NCBI RefSeq assembly: GCF_001668725.1 | Contig: NZ_LZKL01000064.1 | Span: 124,001 to 188,000 of the forward strand | Length of the DNA: 64,000 nt | DNA from: Mycobacterium sp. E787 | GTDB lineage: Bacteria; Actinomycetota; Actinomycetes; Mycobacteriales; Mycobacteriaceae | Direction of reading: 5' to 3' | Shown here: positions 1 through 10,365 of the stretch, piece after piece | How the letters are laid out: each line of letters starts with the position of its first letter | How positions within the stretch are numbered: position 1 is the first letter of the stretch | The notes under the pieces: generated by a model | Told to the model about the DNA's origin: nothing | The model's database searches: none | The model's input: the letters and a program-made list of their open reading frames with translations, nothing else | Program-made: the position numbers and the translations under genes

Positions 1-773
1 CGTTGCCGCTTGGCCTCCAGCCGGGTGGAGCCGTCGATGCCCTTGATCTCGGCGTTGCCGGAGCCCTCGCCGTTCTTGCCGGCGCGCGACGGCCGCTCGT
101 GCACCACGGTGTTGGGCGGGTCGTCGGGCGACAGCCCCTCGTCGTTGTCGTCACCGGCTGCCGATTTGCGCCGCCTGCGCCTGCGGCGGCGGCGAGTGGC
201 CCCGTCCGGCGAACCGTTCTCGTCGTCGGAGTCGTCGTCGGACTCGTCGGAGTCGCTGTCCTCGTCGCCGGTGTCGTCGTCGCCGTCGGGTCCGCCCTGT
301 TCGCCGCGTCCGCGGCCACGCCCCCGACGCCCGCGGCGCCGGCGGCGGTTGGCCGGTCGATCGGCCTGGTCATCGTCTTCGTCGTCGGCTTCGTCCGAGT
401 AGTCGCTCTCGTCGGCGGCAACGCCGGGACCGACCTCCACCGGCTGCGGCGCCACGAACAGCGGCAGATACTCCGCCGGCTCGGTGGAGCTCCGCAGCAG
501 CAGCGGTTGCTGTTTGGCCGCCGCATGGCTGAACCCCGGGATGTTGGGCAGGGGTTTGGCGAAGATCAGGTCACGGACCCGGAGAGCGTCCTCGCGGTCG
601 ACGCCGGAATGCACGTTGCGGGTGCGCCCGTCGAGCGCGGTGAGCGCCTCGAGCACCTCTCTGTTGGTGCTGCCCAGCGCTCGCGCCAGCTGGTGCACCC
701 TCAGGCGGTCCGGCAGGTCCTCGTGCTGCGCCGGCTCGTTGGCGGGATTCGAAGGCGGTGCACTGTCTACCAC
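1..773 (-). CDS. rne: Ribonuclease E, N-terminal part (gene runs off the left edge)
   Basis: Only the first 257 codons are in the window; the 3' part lies outside. The translation begins MVDSAPPSNP and carries a leucine-rich alpha-helical N-terminus, then a stretch alternating Arg-rich ([15 protein letters not shown]) and Asp/Glu-rich blocks, and ends entering the conserved EIKGIDGSTRLEAKRQ motif that precedes the S1/catalytic half in actinobacterial RNase E. The GTG start is chosen because GAGGAG sits about five bases upstream. RNase E is the main endonuclease for mRNA decay and rRNA processing in mycobacteria. The Arg-rich extension is probably disordered and RNA-binding (inference). ndkA, a DUF4233 gene, folC and valS lie upstream on the same strand, as in M. 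tuberculosis. Confidence 0.93.
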   Translation of the reverse strand, partial: MVDSAPPSNPANEPAQHEDLPDRLRVHQLARALGSTNREVLEALTALDGRTRNVHSGVDREDALRVRDLIFAKPLPNIPGFSHAAAKQQPLLLRSSTEPAEYLPLFVAPQPVEVGPGVAADESDYSDEADDEDDDQADRPANRRRRRGRRGRGRGRGEQGGPDGDDDTGDEDSDSDESDDDSDDENGSPDGATRRRRRRRRRKSAAGDDNDEGLSPDDPPNTVVHERPSRAGKNGEGSGNAEIKGIDGSTRLEAKRQ

Positions 774-1113
774 GTACTCTCCTCAAGCCCCCGGGCGCGT
801 CGTTTCGACGCGGCCACGCGAGGGCTTCACTATGGGCCCGGGTCGCTTCTCCCAGGCTTGTGATGGTCTTGCCCCGAGCGGCTCGGGGAGAACTCACTCG
901 GCGCCGTGCTGAATGTCGGCCTGACATGCGGCGCAACATCGCGGCGATGGCGATGGTCGCGCTTGTCCAAGTCTTCATTCGGGTGTCCGAAGCCGGTCCG
1001 GCGACGTTCACCCGCTGTCAGTATCCCACATCACCGCCCGTGCCCAACCGCAGCCGATACACGAACCTCAGCAAACGCCGTCGGGAGCCCGTGCGGCGGC
1101 TATCCCGCCAGCG
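774..1113 (-). other. rne leader / intergenic region
   Basis: 340 bases between the rne start and the ndkA stop. No credible protein is encoded; the small open frames here are arginine-rich noise. A promoter-like pair is visible near 1020-1047, which would give rne an mRNA leader of about 240 nt. Long rne leaders have been reported in other mycobacteria. Confidence 0.45.
1020..1047 (-). promoter_or_regulatory. Candidate rne promoter
   Basis: Read on the minus strand, TTGGGC (1047-1042), a 16-base spacer and GATACT (1025-1020) resemble a SigA promoter. It is single-site pattern matching: the -10 lacks the usual initial T and the spacer is slightly short. Confidence 0.3.
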
Positions 1114-1524
1114 CTAAATGCCTGGAAACCAGAGGCCGATCTCGCGCTTCGCGGAATCGGCCGAATCGGACCCATGCACCAGGTTGAACTGCGTTTCCAG
1201 CCCGAAGTCGCCCCGGATCGTGCCCGGGGATGCCTTGTCGACCGGGTCGGTACCCCCGGCGACCTGCCGGAATGCCGCAATCGCCCGCGGCCCCTCCACG
1301 ACCGCGGCCACCACCGGCCCCGAGGTGATGAATTCCAGCAACGATCCGAAGAACGGCTTGCCCTCGTGTTCGGCGTAATGCTGGGCCGCCAGTTCTTCGC
1401 TGACGTGCCGGAGCTCCAGCGCCGCGATGGTGAGGCCTTTTCGCTCGATGCGGCTGATGATCTCGCCGATCAGGTGCCGCTCGACGGCGTCGGGCTTGAT
1501 CAGTACCAGGGTCCGTTCGGTCAC
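1114..1524 (-). CDS. ndkA: Nucleoside diphosphate kinase
   Basis: The 136-residue product (start [12 protein letters not shown]) has the usual length of bacterial NDK. It transfers the gamma-phosphate from ATP to NDPs through a phosphohistidine. The catalytic His is H117 in NLVHGSD, and the KPD motif at residues 10-12 and the FFGSLLEF segment are intact. The GTG start at 1524 gives the exact family N-terminus; the open frame continues upstream, but that extension is not conserved-looking. It lies in the rne-ndkA-folC-valS cluster on the minus strand, 35 bases downstream of the DUF4233 gene, so cotranscription is likely. Confidence 0.96.
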   Translation of the reverse strand: MTERTLVLIKPDAVERHLIGEIISRIERKGLTIAALELRHVSEELAAQHYAEHEGKPFFGSLLEFITSGPVVAAVVEGPRAIAAFRQVAGGTDPVDKASPGTIRGDFGLETQFNLVHGSDSADSAKREIGLWFPGI

Positions 1525-1559
1525 GGCGCACAGCGTACAGAACCCTTTGCCGATCGGCC

Positions 1560-1919
1560 CTACTCCTGCCTGCGGCGGACCTCGGCGCGGAAGTAGGCGA
1601 TCAACGCCCACAATGCGGTGAAGAGCACCCCGATGAACCCCACCCCGGGGTAGACCGCGAAGCCGGCCAGCAGCACCACCTGGACGCCCAGGTTCACCCA
1701 GATCGCCCAGGGCCTGCGCTGGACCGCGGCAAGCAGGATCAGCACGACCGCCAGGCCGATCAGGTAGGCCAGCGACGCGGCGGTCAGTCCGCCACCGACG
1801 GCGCCCACCACCGGTATCGCGAGCAGCACCACGATCGCCTCGAGGATCAGCGTCGCGGCCATCACCGCGGCGAAGCTGCGCCACGGGTCGGCGGGCGGGG
1901 CCGGGTTCTGATCGGTCAT
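1560..1919 (-). CDS. DUF4233 small membrane protein (Rv2446c-like)
   Basis: 119 residues. After a short polar N-terminus ([13 protein letters not shown]) there are about four hydrophobic helices, covering residues ~15-45, 48-65, 70-85 and 88-110, and a basic C-terminus (RAEVRRRQE). The ATG overlaps the folC stop by four bases (ATGA), so it is translationally coupled to folC. The same folC-DUF4233-ndk order is conserved in mycobacteria. Function is unknown; I infer an integral membrane protein with a cytoplasmic basic tail. Confidence 0.85.
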   Translation of the reverse strand: MTDQNPAPPADPWRSFAAVMAATLILEAIVVLLAIPVVGAVGGGLTAASLAYLIGLAVVLILLAAVQRRPWAIWVNLGVQVVLLAGFAVYPGVGFIGVLFTALWALIAYFRAEVRRRQE

Positions 1920-3358
1920 TCCGGATCCCTGCCGAACAGGGTCCGGGCGGCCCCGGCGGTGACGACGGAACCGGTGACGACGATCCCGGTCCCCGAAAAC
2001 GATTCCGCCGCATCACTTTCCGTGGCCGCCTCGTCGACCAGTGCGGTCGCGACGTCGATGGCGTCGCGCAGGTTCTCGGCGGTGGTGACGCGGTCCGGCC
2101 CGAACCGCTCGCCCGCGGCCAGCGCCAGCGCCTCGACGTCCAGGGCCCGCGGCGAGCCGTTGTGGGTGACGACGACGGAGTCGAAGGCCGGCTCCAGCGC
2201 GGCGAGGATGCCGTCTACGTCTTTGTCGGCCATCACGCTGATCACCCCGACCAGGTAGCGGAAGTCGAACTCGTCGGCCAGCGTCTGCGCCAGCGCCGCG
2301 GCGCCGGCGGGGTTGTGCGCCGCGTCGATGAACACCGTGGGCGCGCTGCGCATCCGCTCCAGCCGCCCGGGGCTTTTGACGGCGGCGAAGCCGGCCCGTA
2401 CCGCGTCGACGTCGAGCTGGCGCTGCGCGCCGGCGCCGAAGAAGGCCTCGACCGCCGCCAGGGCCACCGCCGCGTTGTGCGCCTGGTGTTCGCCGTGCAG
2501 CGGCAGGTAGACGTCGGAGTACACCCCCCCGAGGCCCTGCAGCTGCAGCACCTGGCCGCCGATCGCGACCTGACGGCCCAGCACCGCGAACTCCGAATCC
2601 TCGCGGGCGACGGCGGCGTCGGCGCGCACGGCCTGGGCCAGCAGCACCTCCATGGCCTCGGAGACCTGGCGCGCGATGACGGCGACGGTGTCCGGTGCGC
2701 CGTCGGGCGCTTTGCCGATGATGCCGGCCTTCTCGCCGGCGATCCCGGCGATGTCGTCGCCGAGGTAGTCGACGTGGTCGATGCCGATCGGGGTGATCAC
2801 CGCCACCGGCGCGTTGACCACGTTGGTGGCATCCCAGCGCCCGCCCATGCCGACCTCGACGACCGCGACGTCGACGGGCGCGTCGGCGAACGCGGCGAAC
2901 GCCATCGCGGTGAGGACCTCGAACTTGCTCATCGCCGGTCCCCCGTCGGCCTGCGATTGCGCGTCGACCATCTGCACGAACGGCTCGATCTCGCGGTACG
3001 TCGCCACGTACCGCGCGGGGCTGATCGGTTGCCCGTCGATCGCGATGCGCTCGACGGCCGATTGCAGGTGCGGGCTGGTGGTTCGGCCGGTGCGCCGACC
3101 CAGCGCGGTCACCAGCGCGTCGACCATCCGCGCCACCGAAGTCTTGCCGTTGGTGCCCGCGATGTGGATCGACGGATAGCCCAGTTGCGGCGACCCGAGC
3201 AGGTCCATCAGGGCGCTGATCCGGGTCAGGCTCGGCTCGATCTTGGTCTCGGGCCAGCGTTGATCCAGCAGATGCTCGACCTGCAGCAGGGACGCGATCT
3301 CATCCGGTGTGGGATCCGCGCTGATGCGCGGTCCCCACTCGGGCTGCTCCAAAGTCAT
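1916..3358 (-). CDS. folC: Folylpolyglutamate synthase / dihydrofolate synthase
   Basis: 480 residues, a Mur-ligase-type ATP-dependent enzyme that adds glutamate to (dihydro)folates in the cytoplasm. The P-loop [14 protein letters not shown] lies about residues 70-83, and [10 protein letters not shown] and the DAAHNPAG motif of the C-terminal domain are present. The open frame extends upstream into valS, but ATG 3358 starts a sequence ([10 protein letters not shown]) that overlaps the valS stop by four bases (ATGA), which is the natural coupled start. Length is close to the M. tuberculosis protein. The downstream DUF4233 gene is coupled in turn. Confidence 0.94.
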   Translation of the reverse strand: MTLEQPEWGPRISADPTPDEIASLLQVEHLLDQRWPETKIEPSLTRISALMDLLGSPQLGYPSIHIAGTNGKTSVARMVDALVTALGRRTGRTTSPHLQSAVERIAIDGQPISPARYVATYREIEPFVQMVDAQSQADGGPAMSKFEVLTAMAFAAFADAPVDVAVVEVGMGGRWDATNVVNAPVAVITPIGIDHVDYLGDDIAGIAGEKAGIIGKAPDGAPDTVAVIARQVSEAMEVLLAQAVRADAAVAREDSEFAVLGRQVAIGGQVLQLQGLGGVYSDVYLPLHGEHQAHNAAVALAAVEAFFGAGAQRQLDVDAVRAGFAAVKSPGRLERMRSAPTVFIDAAHNPAGAAALAQTLADEFDFRYLVGVISVMADKDVDGILAALEPAFDSVVVTHNGSPRALDVEALALAAGERFGPDRVTTAENLRDAIDVATALVDEAATESDAAESFSGTGIVVTGSVVTAGAARTLFGRDPE

Positions 3359-6012
3359 TGCAGCGCAGCCAGCCTCGCGTTGATCCGGTCGGTTTCCTCC
3401 TGGGCCACGCGCTGGCGGTCGCGGATCTTGGCGACGACCTGCTCGGGCGCCTTGGCCAGGAAGTCGGCGTTGCCGAGCTTGTCGGCCGTCGACGCGAGCT
3501 CCTTTTGCGCTGCGGCCAGGTCCTTTTCCAGGCGGCGGCGCTCCGCGGCGACGTCGATGGTGCCCGAAGTGTCCAGCTCGACGACGACGGTGCGGTCCAT
3601 GGCGGGGCCCAGCCGAACCTCCAACGAGACCGAAGCGCTGAACTCGGGGGTGGGCTCTGTGAGCCACGCCAGTGCCGTCACCGCGCTCACCTGGCGGTCC
3701 AGGTCCGCGCTCCCGATACCGCCCAATCGGGCCGGCACCTTCTGCCGGTCGGCCAAGCCCTGTTCGCTGCGAAACCGGCGAACCTCGGTGACGAGCCGCT
3801 GCATGTCCGTGATCCGCTGCGCCGCAACGGGATCCAGAGCGACACCCGAGGGTTTCGGCCATTCGGCGATCACCAGCGACTCCTGGCCGGTCAACGCCTG
3901 CCAGAGCGCCTCGGTGAGGAACGGGATGACCGGATGCAGCAGCCGCAGCAGCGTGTCGAGCACCGCGGCCAGCACCGCGGTGGTGTGAGTGAGCCCATCG
4001 GCGAGCTGCGTCTTGGCCAATTCGACGTACCAGTCGCAGAATTCGTCCCAGGCGAAGTGGTAGAGCGATTCGCAGGCCCGGCTGAACTCGTAGCCGTCGA
4101 AGGCCGAATCGACCTCGGCGCGAACCTCTTCCAGCCGGCCGAGGATCCAGCGATCGGCGTCGGTGAGCCCGGCGCGCGCCGGTAGTGGCGCCGGCGCGGC
4201 GCCGTTCATCAGCGCGTAGCGGGTGGCGTTGAACAGCTTGGTGCAGAAGTTGCGCGAGGCCCGGACGGCGTCCTCCCCGACGGACAGGTCACCGCCGGGG
4301 CTGGCGCCGCGGGCCAGCGTGAACCGCAGGGCGTCGGCGCCGAACGCGTCAATCCAGTCCAGCGGGTCGATGACGTTGCCCCTGGACTTGCTCATCTTGC
4401 GTCCGTATTCGTCCCGGATCAGCCCGTGCAGAAAGACATCGGTGAACGGCACCTGCGGGCCGCGGCGGCCGCGGAGCGTGATGGCTTCGTCGTCGCCGAC
4501 AAACGTGCCGAACATCATCATCCGCGCAACCCAGAAGAACAGGATGTCGTACCCGGTGACCAGAACGCTTGTCGGATAAAATTTTTCCAGCTCCGGGGTC
4601 GCTTCGGGCCAGCCCAGTGTGGAGAACGGCCACAGCCCGGACGAGAACCAGGTATCCAGCACGTCGGGGTCCTGCTCCCAGCCCTCCGGCGGCGCCTCGT
4701 CGGGACCGACGCACACCTGTTCGCCATCGGGCCCGTACCAGATCGGGATGCGGTGGCCCCACCACAGCTGGCGCGAGATGCACCAGTCGCGCATGTCGTC
4801 GACCCAGCCGAACCAACGCGGTTCCAGGCTGGCGGGGTGAATCACGGTGTCCCCGTTGCGAACCGCATCGCCGGCGGCCTTCGCCAGCGATTCGACCCTG
4901 ACCCACCATTGCAGCGACAGGCGCGGTTCGATGACTTCACCGCTGCGCTCCGAATGTCCGACGCTGTGCAGGTAGGGCCGTTTCTCCTGCACGACGCGGC
5001 CCTGCGCGGCCAGTGCTTCGCGCACCGCGACGCGGGCCTCGAATCGGTCCATGCCGTCGAATTCGGTTCCCGTGCCGGTGATGACGGCCCTGGTGTCCAT
5101 GATGCTCGGCATCGGAAGGTTGTGCCGCAGCCCGATTTCGAAGTCGTTGGGATCATGCGCGGGCGTGACTTTGACCGCACCGGTGCCGAACTCGGGGTCG
5201 ACGTGCTCGTCGGCGACGATGACGAGCTCGCGGTCCACGAACGGGTGCGGCAGCCTGGTCCCGACCAGATGTGTGTAGCGCTTGTCGTCGGGATGCACGG
5301 CGATGGCCGTGTCGCCCAGCATGGTCTCCACCCGGGTGGTCGCGACCACGATGTGCGGCTCGTCGTCGCGCATCGACCCGTAGCGGAACGAGACCAGCTC
5401 GCCCTCGACCTCCTCGTGTACGACCTCGATGTCGGAGATCGCCGTCTGCAGCACCGGAGACCAGTTCACCAGCCGCTCGGCCCGATAGATCAGCCCGGCG
5501 TCGTAGAGCCGCTTGAAGATGGTGCGCACCGCCCGCGACAGGCCCTCGTCCATGGTGAACCGGTCGCGGCTCCAGTCCACGCCGTCGCCGAGCCGGCGCA
5601 TCTGCCCGCCGATGGCGCCCCCGGACTCGCGCTTCCAGTCCCACACCTTCTCGACGAACAGCTCCCGGCCGAAGTCCTCCTTGGTCTTGCCGTCGACCGC
5701 GAGCTGCTTTTCCACCACGCTTTGCGTCGCGATGCCCGCGTGGTCCATGCCCGGCTGCCACAGCACCTCGAAGCCCTGCATGCGCTTGCGGCGGGTCAGC
5801 GCGTCCATCATCGTGTGTTCCAGCGCGTGGCCCATGTGCAGGCTGCCGGTCACGTTCGGCGGCGGCAGGACGATCGAATACGCCGGCTTCGCGCTGCTCG
5901 CGTCCGCCGTGAAGTAGCCCGCGTCCAGCCACCTCTGGTAGATGGCGCCCTCCATCGCGGCCGGATCCCACGACTTGGGCAGGTCGGCGGTGGGGCGGGG
6001 GCTGGCGGTCAC
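3355..6012 (-). CDS. valS: Valyl-tRNA synthetase
   Basis: 885 residues, class Ia synthetase charging tRNA-Val. The HIGH signature appears as HMGH at residues 59-62 within a PPNVTGSL context and KMSKS at about 538-542; the editing (CP1) domain lies between them. A C-terminal coiled coil ([20 protein letters not shown]) is the tRNA-binding arm typical of ValRS. The GTG start gives [17 protein letters not shown], the family N-terminus. It is first in the valS-folC-DUF4233-ndkA unit and is preceded by a strong hairpin that isolates it from the lectin gene upstream. Confidence 0.96.
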   Translation of the reverse strand: MTASPRPTADLPKSWDPAAMEGAIYQRWLDAGYFTADASSAKPAYSIVLPPPNVTGSLHMGHALEHTMMDALTRRKRMQGFEVLWQPGMDHAGIATQSVVEKQLAVDGKTKEDFGRELFVEKVWDWKRESGGAIGGQMRRLGDGVDWSRDRFTMDEGLSRAVRTIFKRLYDAGLIYRAERLVNWSPVLQTAISDIEVVHEEVEGELVSFRYGSMRDDEPHIVVATTRVETMLGDTAIAVHPDDKRYTHLVGTRLPHPFVDRELVIVADEHVDPEFGTGAVKVTPAHDPNDFEIGLRHNLPMPSIMDTRAVITGTGTEFDGMDRFEARVAVREALAAQGRVVQEKRPYLHSVGHSERSGEVIEPRLSLQWWVRVESLAKAAGDAVRNGDTVIHPASLEPRWFGWVDDMRDWCISRQLWWGHRIPIWYGPDGEQVCVGPDEAPPEGWEQDPDVLDTWFSSGLWPFSTLGWPEATPELEKFYPTSVLVTGYDILFFWVARMMMFGTFVGDDEAITLRGRRGPQVPFTDVFLHGLIRDEYGRKMSKSRGNVIDPLDWIDAFGADALRFTLARGASPGGDLSVGEDAVRASRNFCTKLFNATRYALMNGAAPAPLPARAGLTDADRWILGRLEEVRAEVDSAFDGYEFSRACESLYHFAWDEFCDWYVELAKTQLADGLTHTTAVLAAVLDTLLRLLHPVIPFLTEALWQALTGQESLVIAEWPKPSGVALDPVAAQRITDMQRLVTEVRRFRSEQGLADRQKVPARLGGIGSADLDRQVSAVTALAWLTEPTPEFSASVSLEVRLGPAMDRTVVVELDTSGTIDVAAERRRLEKDLAAAQKELASTADKLGNADFLAKAPEQVVAKIRDRQRVAQEETDRINARLAALQ

Positions 6013-6049
6013 CGGTCAATTCTAGGGAGACACGTTTGCCCGCGTGTAA

Positions 6050-6085
6050 GCGGCCGAATCCGCCTGGTCACACGGATTCGACCGC
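6050..6085 (-). terminator. Hairpin terminator after the lectin gene
   Basis: Arms GCGGCCGAATCCG (6050-6062) and CGGATTCGACCGC (6073-6085) pair over 13 positions, with one G-U wobble in RNA, around a 10-base loop. It lies 18 bases after the lectin stop and 38 bases before the valS start. There is no U-tract, as is common in mycobacteria. Confidence 0.65.
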
Positions 6086-6102
6086 TGTCACCGCCCCGAC
6101 GG

Positions 6103-6714
6103 TCAGGGAATGGTCAGCACTTGACCGGGCTGAATCAGGTCCGGGTTGGGGACACCGCTGGCATCCGCGATCACCTGGAATTTGCTTCCGTCACCGTAGA
6201 AGCGCTCCGCGATGGCCCACAGGCTGTCGCCCGGCTCGACGGTGTACGTCCGAACGGCGGGCTCTTCGGGCACGGCGGGCTCTTCGGCCGCGGCTTCGGC
6301 GACCGGTTCCTCGGCGGCGGCTTCCTCGGCTGCCGGCTCCTCGGGGGCCGTGGCGGCCTCGGGCGCCGGCGGCGGCGGGGCGTCCGTCTCAGTCTTTGTC
6401 GACCAGGCCGGCCCGTCGGCGGCGTACAGGACCAGATTGCGATCGTCCTGTAGCACCAGTTTGACGTCCTTCTTGCCCTCGGTGTCGCTGTGCCACACCG
6501 GTTTGTCCGCGGTGTACACCACGAAATTGCCGTCGGGCTGCACCTCGGCGCGCACGACGTCCTGGCCGTCGGTCCCGGTGGCCCAGAGCGCCTGGCCGCG
6601 AGATGCCAGCACCAGGTTGCCGTCGTCTTGCAATGTGAGGGTGTAGGCACCGTTGTGCGAGGTGAGCGACTCCCCTCGCACCAGCTTCTGCCCCGCGGTG
6701 AGCGTGTCCGACAT
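6103..6714 (-). CDS. B-lectin (monocot mannose-binding type) + LysM protein
   Basis: 203 residues. Residues 1-105 form a bulb-type lectin domain with three QxDxNxVxY-like sites at 29-37 (QDDGNLVLA, last Tyr replaced by Ala), 59-67 (QPDGNFVVY) and 89-97 (QDDRNLVLY). A Pro/Ala/Glu-rich linker (110-153) leads to a C-terminal LysM domain (156-203, TYTVEPGDSLWAIAERFYG). No signal peptide is visible, so secretion would need a non-Sec route. Mannose-binding B-lectin/LysM proteins are known from M. smegmatis; mannose sites plus LysM suggest bridging mannan/LAM and peptidoglycan (inference). A weak SigF-like pair (GGTTT, 16 bases, GGGGCT, at 6837-6811) lies upstream. Confidence 0.88.
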   Translation of the reverse strand: MSDTLTAGQKLVRGESLTSHNGAYTLTLQDDGNLVLASRGQALWATGTDGQDVVRAEVQPDGNFVVYTADKPVWHSDTEGKKDVKLVLQDDRNLVLYAADGPAWSTKTETDAPPPPAPEAATAPEEPAAEEAAAEEPVAEAAAEEPAVPEEPAVRTYTVEPGDSLWAIAERFYGDGSKFQVIADASGVPNPDLIQPGQVLTIP

Positions 6715-6779
6715 TGCATTCCCCTCTCGTCGTCGTCCGGCCGATTGGGGTCAGACGTCATTTGCCTTGTCCGATAAGG

Positions 6780-6803
6780 ACGAACCTACTCATCTTGGTT
6801 CGT
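6780..6803 (-). terminator. Inverted repeat between the DUF937 and lectin genes
   Basis: ACGAACC (6780-6786) and GGTTCGT (6797-6803) form a 7-bp perfect stem with a 10-base loop. It could terminate the DUF937 transcript or act as an operator for the lectin gene; the sequence does not decide. Confidence 0.35.
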
Positions 6804-6886
6804 TTAAGGCAGCCCCGAAATCGACGCAATCGAAACCATCCGCTAAGTGCCCGTGAACAATGCGGACAATTGCGATGGGAGCCGCG

Positions 6887-7450
6887 CTACTTCTTGCCGC
6901 CGAGCAGGCTGCCGAGGAGATCGCCGAGCGCGCCCCCCTTGCCGCCTAACACGTCGCCGAGAATTCCGCCAAGGGATTTGTCACCGGAGCCGCCACCGAG
7001 GATGCTGCCCAGCACCTCGCCGAGCCCGCCACCGGAGGCCGCCTCCGTCGGTTTCGATGCGCCGGCCTCGCCGCCTGGGCCGAGCCGTTTTCCGATGTAT
7101 GCCAGCACGATTGGGAGCACTATCGGCAGCAACTGCTTGAGCAGGTCACGGTTGCCGGCCCCCCGATCGGCCAGCGCGGATGCGACCTGGTCGGCATCGG
7201 CACCGCCGAAGAGCGTCGCGACCGCCTGCTGACCGCCGCCGACGTCGAGCAGGCCCGGCGCGGCGTGACTGGTAGCCATGGATTCGATCCTGCTCGCGTG
7301 CTCGGGGTCTTGGGAGTTCTGCTGCAGGCCGCCGAGCAGGAGCGGCACCAACGTGTGAACGGCGTTGTCGACGTCGTCTTCGTCGGCGCCCAGCCTGCTT
7401 GCGATTTCAGAAGTGGGAATCTGGGCGTAGAGATCGTCGAGACCGGCCAT
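6887..7450 (-). CDS. DUF937 domain protein
   Basis: 187 residues from ATG 7450, chosen because AAGGTGG lies eight bases upstream; an in-frame GTG four codons earlier overlaps this Shine-Dalgarno. The N-terminal half (DLYAQIPTSEIASRLGADEDDVDNAV) is helical, with an IGKRL helix near residue 120. The C-terminal third is a Gly/Leu low-complexity tail (GLGEVLGSILGGGSGDKSLG and similar). The family is widespread in bacteria without an established biochemical role. No signal peptide. It is probably transcribed alone or with the downstream lectin gene. Confidence 0.8.
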   Translation of the reverse strand: MAGLDDLYAQIPTSEIASRLGADEDDVDNAVHTLVPLLLGGLQQNSQDPEHASRIESMATSHAAPGLLDVGGGQQAVATLFGGADADQVASALADRGAGNRDLLKQLLPIVLPIVLAYIGKRLGPGGEAGASKPTEAASGGGLGEVLGSILGGGSGDKSLGGILGDVLGGKGGALGDLLGSLLGGKK

Positions 7451-7539
7451 CGGTGTGTCCACCTTCGTTGAGTAGAGCCAAGTCGCTTATGACAGTAGAC
7501 CCATCAGGTGGGGACCGAAAGCCGTTGGGGCGGCCCGGG

Positions 7540-8796
7540 TCAGCCCAGCCGTTCGGTCTGCAAAGACACGCCGGCGGCGGGGAATCGCGCCAGCAAGGCG
7601 TCGCCCATCGCGGCCGCCGGGGTCAGCACGCCGAGCAGGTCGGAGAGTGTGTCGCGATCCAGCGCGAGCGCCAGGCCGCACTCGCCCAGCAGCACCGCGG
7701 TCGCCTTGTAGCCGGGGTCTCCTTGCTGCTCCATGCGCGCGACGTAGCGGGCGCCGGTGGTCGTGGTGGTGTAGGTCTCGATGCGGTAGTACCCGCGCTC
7801 GCGGGCCGCCTCGCTCGGACCCGTACCCGGTTTGGGCAGAACCCTCTCCACCAGGCGGCGCGGCAGGAACCGGAAGTAGCGGCTGCCCAGGCCCAGCATC
7901 GCGTTGCCGACGCCGCTGACGAGGGCCGAGGCCACCGGCGCGAGCGCGGACGACCCGACGCTCATGTTCTCGTCGTAGCGGAACCGCCGGCCGTACGCCC
8001 AGTCCAGCAGCGCGTTGCTGCGCCGCACGATGCGAGTGTTGTAGGGCGCCATCATGAATCCCGCGGTCCACACCCCGCCCAGCTCCGGCGCGATGTATCG
8101 ACCGCGACGCCAGGGCAGATCCGGCTGCCGGCCGAGTTCGGGTTCCGCGCCGCGGTCCGTGGACAACGTGTAGGGGTCGGCGAGCTGGCGGCGCGCCTCG
8201 GGGTCGCGCGACGCGGTGTCCATGATTTCCACTCCGGACGCGATGGTGCCGCCGGACAACCCACCGGACAACGAGCGCACCACCAGGTGCGTGTCGGCGA
8301 GCTCGCCCGTGTCATCCCGCCGTGTGGCCCGGTACAGCGCGTATACGGTGAGATCCGAGGGGACCGAGTCGAAGCCGCAGGAGTGCACGATGCGGGCGCC
8401 GGTATCGGCGGCCTGCTTGTGGTGGCGATCGATGCTTTCCCGCACGAACGTCGCCTCGCCGGTCAGGTCGGCGTAATCGGTGCCCGCCGCGGCGCAGGCG
8501 GCGACCAGGGGCAAGCCGTAGCGGCTGTAGGGCCCGACGGTGGTGATCACGACCCGCGTCCGAGTCGCCATCTCGTCCAGCGTCGACGGCTGTGCGGCGT
8601 CGGCGGCCAGTATCGGCCAGTCCCGGGCGGATTCGCCCAGGGTGTCGCGGACGGCGCGCAGCCGGTCCGGCGACCTGCCGGCCAACGCGATCCGCGCGCC
8701 CGCGCCGGCGCGGGCCAGATAGTCGGCGGTCAGCTTCCCGACGAAGCCGGTCGCGCCGTACAGCACGATGTCGAACTCGCGCGGCGTTGCGGTCAC
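7540..8796 (-). CDS. Saccharopine-dehydrogenase-like NAD(P)-binding protein (trans-acting enoyl reductase family, Rv2449c homologue)
   Basis: 418 residues. The N-terminus has a Rossmann fingerprint, VLYGATGFVG, followed by the AGRSPDRL segment expected after the first beta-alpha-beta unit. The family includes the trans-acting enoyl reductase that serves PKS products in phthiocerol/phenolphthiocerol synthesis, and close paralogues of unknown substrate such as Rv2449c. The GTG at 8796 is preferred over the TTG eight codons upstream because it gives the conserved short N-terminus (VTATPREFDIVLYG). It sits alone, behind the rpfE hairpin terminator. The substrate is not deducible from sequence. 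Confidence 0.86.
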   Translation of the reverse strand: MTATPREFDIVLYGATGFVGKLTADYLARAGAGARIALAGRSPDRLRAVRDTLGESARDWPILAADAAQPSTLDEMATRTRVVITTVGPYSRYGLPLVAACAAAGTDYADLTGEATFVRESIDRHHKQAADTGARIVHSCGFDSVPSDLTVYALYRATRRDDTGELADTHLVVRSLSGGLSGGTIASGVEIMDTASRDPEARRQLADPYTLSTDRGAEPELGRQPDLPWRRGRYIAPELGGVWTAGFMMAPYNTRIVRRSNALLDWAYGRRFRYDENMSVGSSALAPVASALVSGVGNAMLGLGSRYFRFLPRRLVERVLPKPGTGPSEAARERGYYRIETYTTTTTGARYVARMEQQGDPGYKATAVLLGECGLALALDRDTLSDLLGVLTPAAAMGDALLARFPAAGVSLQTERLG

Positions 8797-8818
8797 CGGC
8801 CCGACGCTACCCGCGGAC

Positions 8819-8851
8819 AAGTAATGCCGGGCGCAAGGCCCGGCATTACTT
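8819..8851 (-). terminator. Perfect hairpin downstream of rpfE
   Basis: AAGTAATGCCGGGC (8819-8832) and GCCCGGCATTACTT (8838-8851) form a perfect 14-bp stem with a 5-base loop, 19 bases past the rpfE stop and 22 bases before the next start. It is strong enough to separate the two transcripts although no U-tract follows. Confidence 0.7.
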
Positions 8852-8870
8852 ACCCCTCAAGAGGTGATGG

Positions 8871-9686
<816 letters not shown>

Positions 9687-9810
9687 TCATCTTCGGAAAA
9701 TCGATATCTCGGATCGATAACGAGCCGATCACACAGCGATCGCATAATCGAATCCGCAGGTCAGCAATGCGTTTTTGGCCGGTGCCCAGTACTGGCCATA
9801 ACAACCAGAT

Positions 9811-9826
9811 CGTGAGCCGAATCACG
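9811..9826. promoter_or_regulatory. CRP-type palindrome
   Basis: CGTGA-N6-TCACG is a perfect dyad matching the mycobacterial Crp/Cmr consensus (T/C)GTGA-N6-TCAC(A/G). It lies about 400 bases upstream of rpfE. Crp control of another resuscitation factor, rpfA, is known in M. tuberculosis. Confidence 0.4.
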
Positions 9827-10347
9827 GCCTTTTTGTGACCTGGCACACGCGCTTGCGGCGGCCACCGCGGGTCGACGGAACCGTCGACGACATTCATGCG
9901 CCTGCGGCGAACCGGCGCAAAATACAACAAGATACGCATCGCGGAGGGCCGACATGCCGGAAAAGAGTGAACGGGGCGATGGTTAGGACGAAAGCGTCTG
10001 CGCCACCAGGGTTTCCGCCAAATACAGCTTGTCTTAACTCGAATTAGCTTATCTATCAATGCCTTTCAGATGCGCGGCAAATCGCCGCACGACTGAATCG
10101 TCCGCTCCCGGCAGATGTTTCCCAACGTTCCGTCGGCGCTCCTTTTCCGCGCGTCGGGGCCGAAAAGCGCGCTGCGGCAAGGCGATACGGCACACCGATA
10201 ACGGCCGCCGGCACTTCGCCATTATCGAGACGGCCGAAAAGTAAGTGTTGTAAATGGCCTTAACATTCAAAAGAATGGCAGAGACGAAAAAATTGCCCGC
10301 CCCACATGATCAATGGGACGGCTTGAGCCGATGCAACAATGCGGGCG

Positions 10348-10365
10348 CCGGCGCTCAGGCGCCGG
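10348..10365 (-). terminator. Hairpin overlapping the mobA stop codon
   Basis: CCGGCGC (10348-10354), loop TCAG, GCGCCGG (10359-10365): a perfect 7-bp all-GC stem whose loop contains the mobA stop. It is a probable end of the korA-korB-mobA transcript. Confidence 0.5.

Noticed and set aside
3359..3862. N-terminal extension of folC within valS
   Set aside because: Lies fully inside valS in another frame; ATG 3358 overlaps the valS stop in the usual coupled manner.
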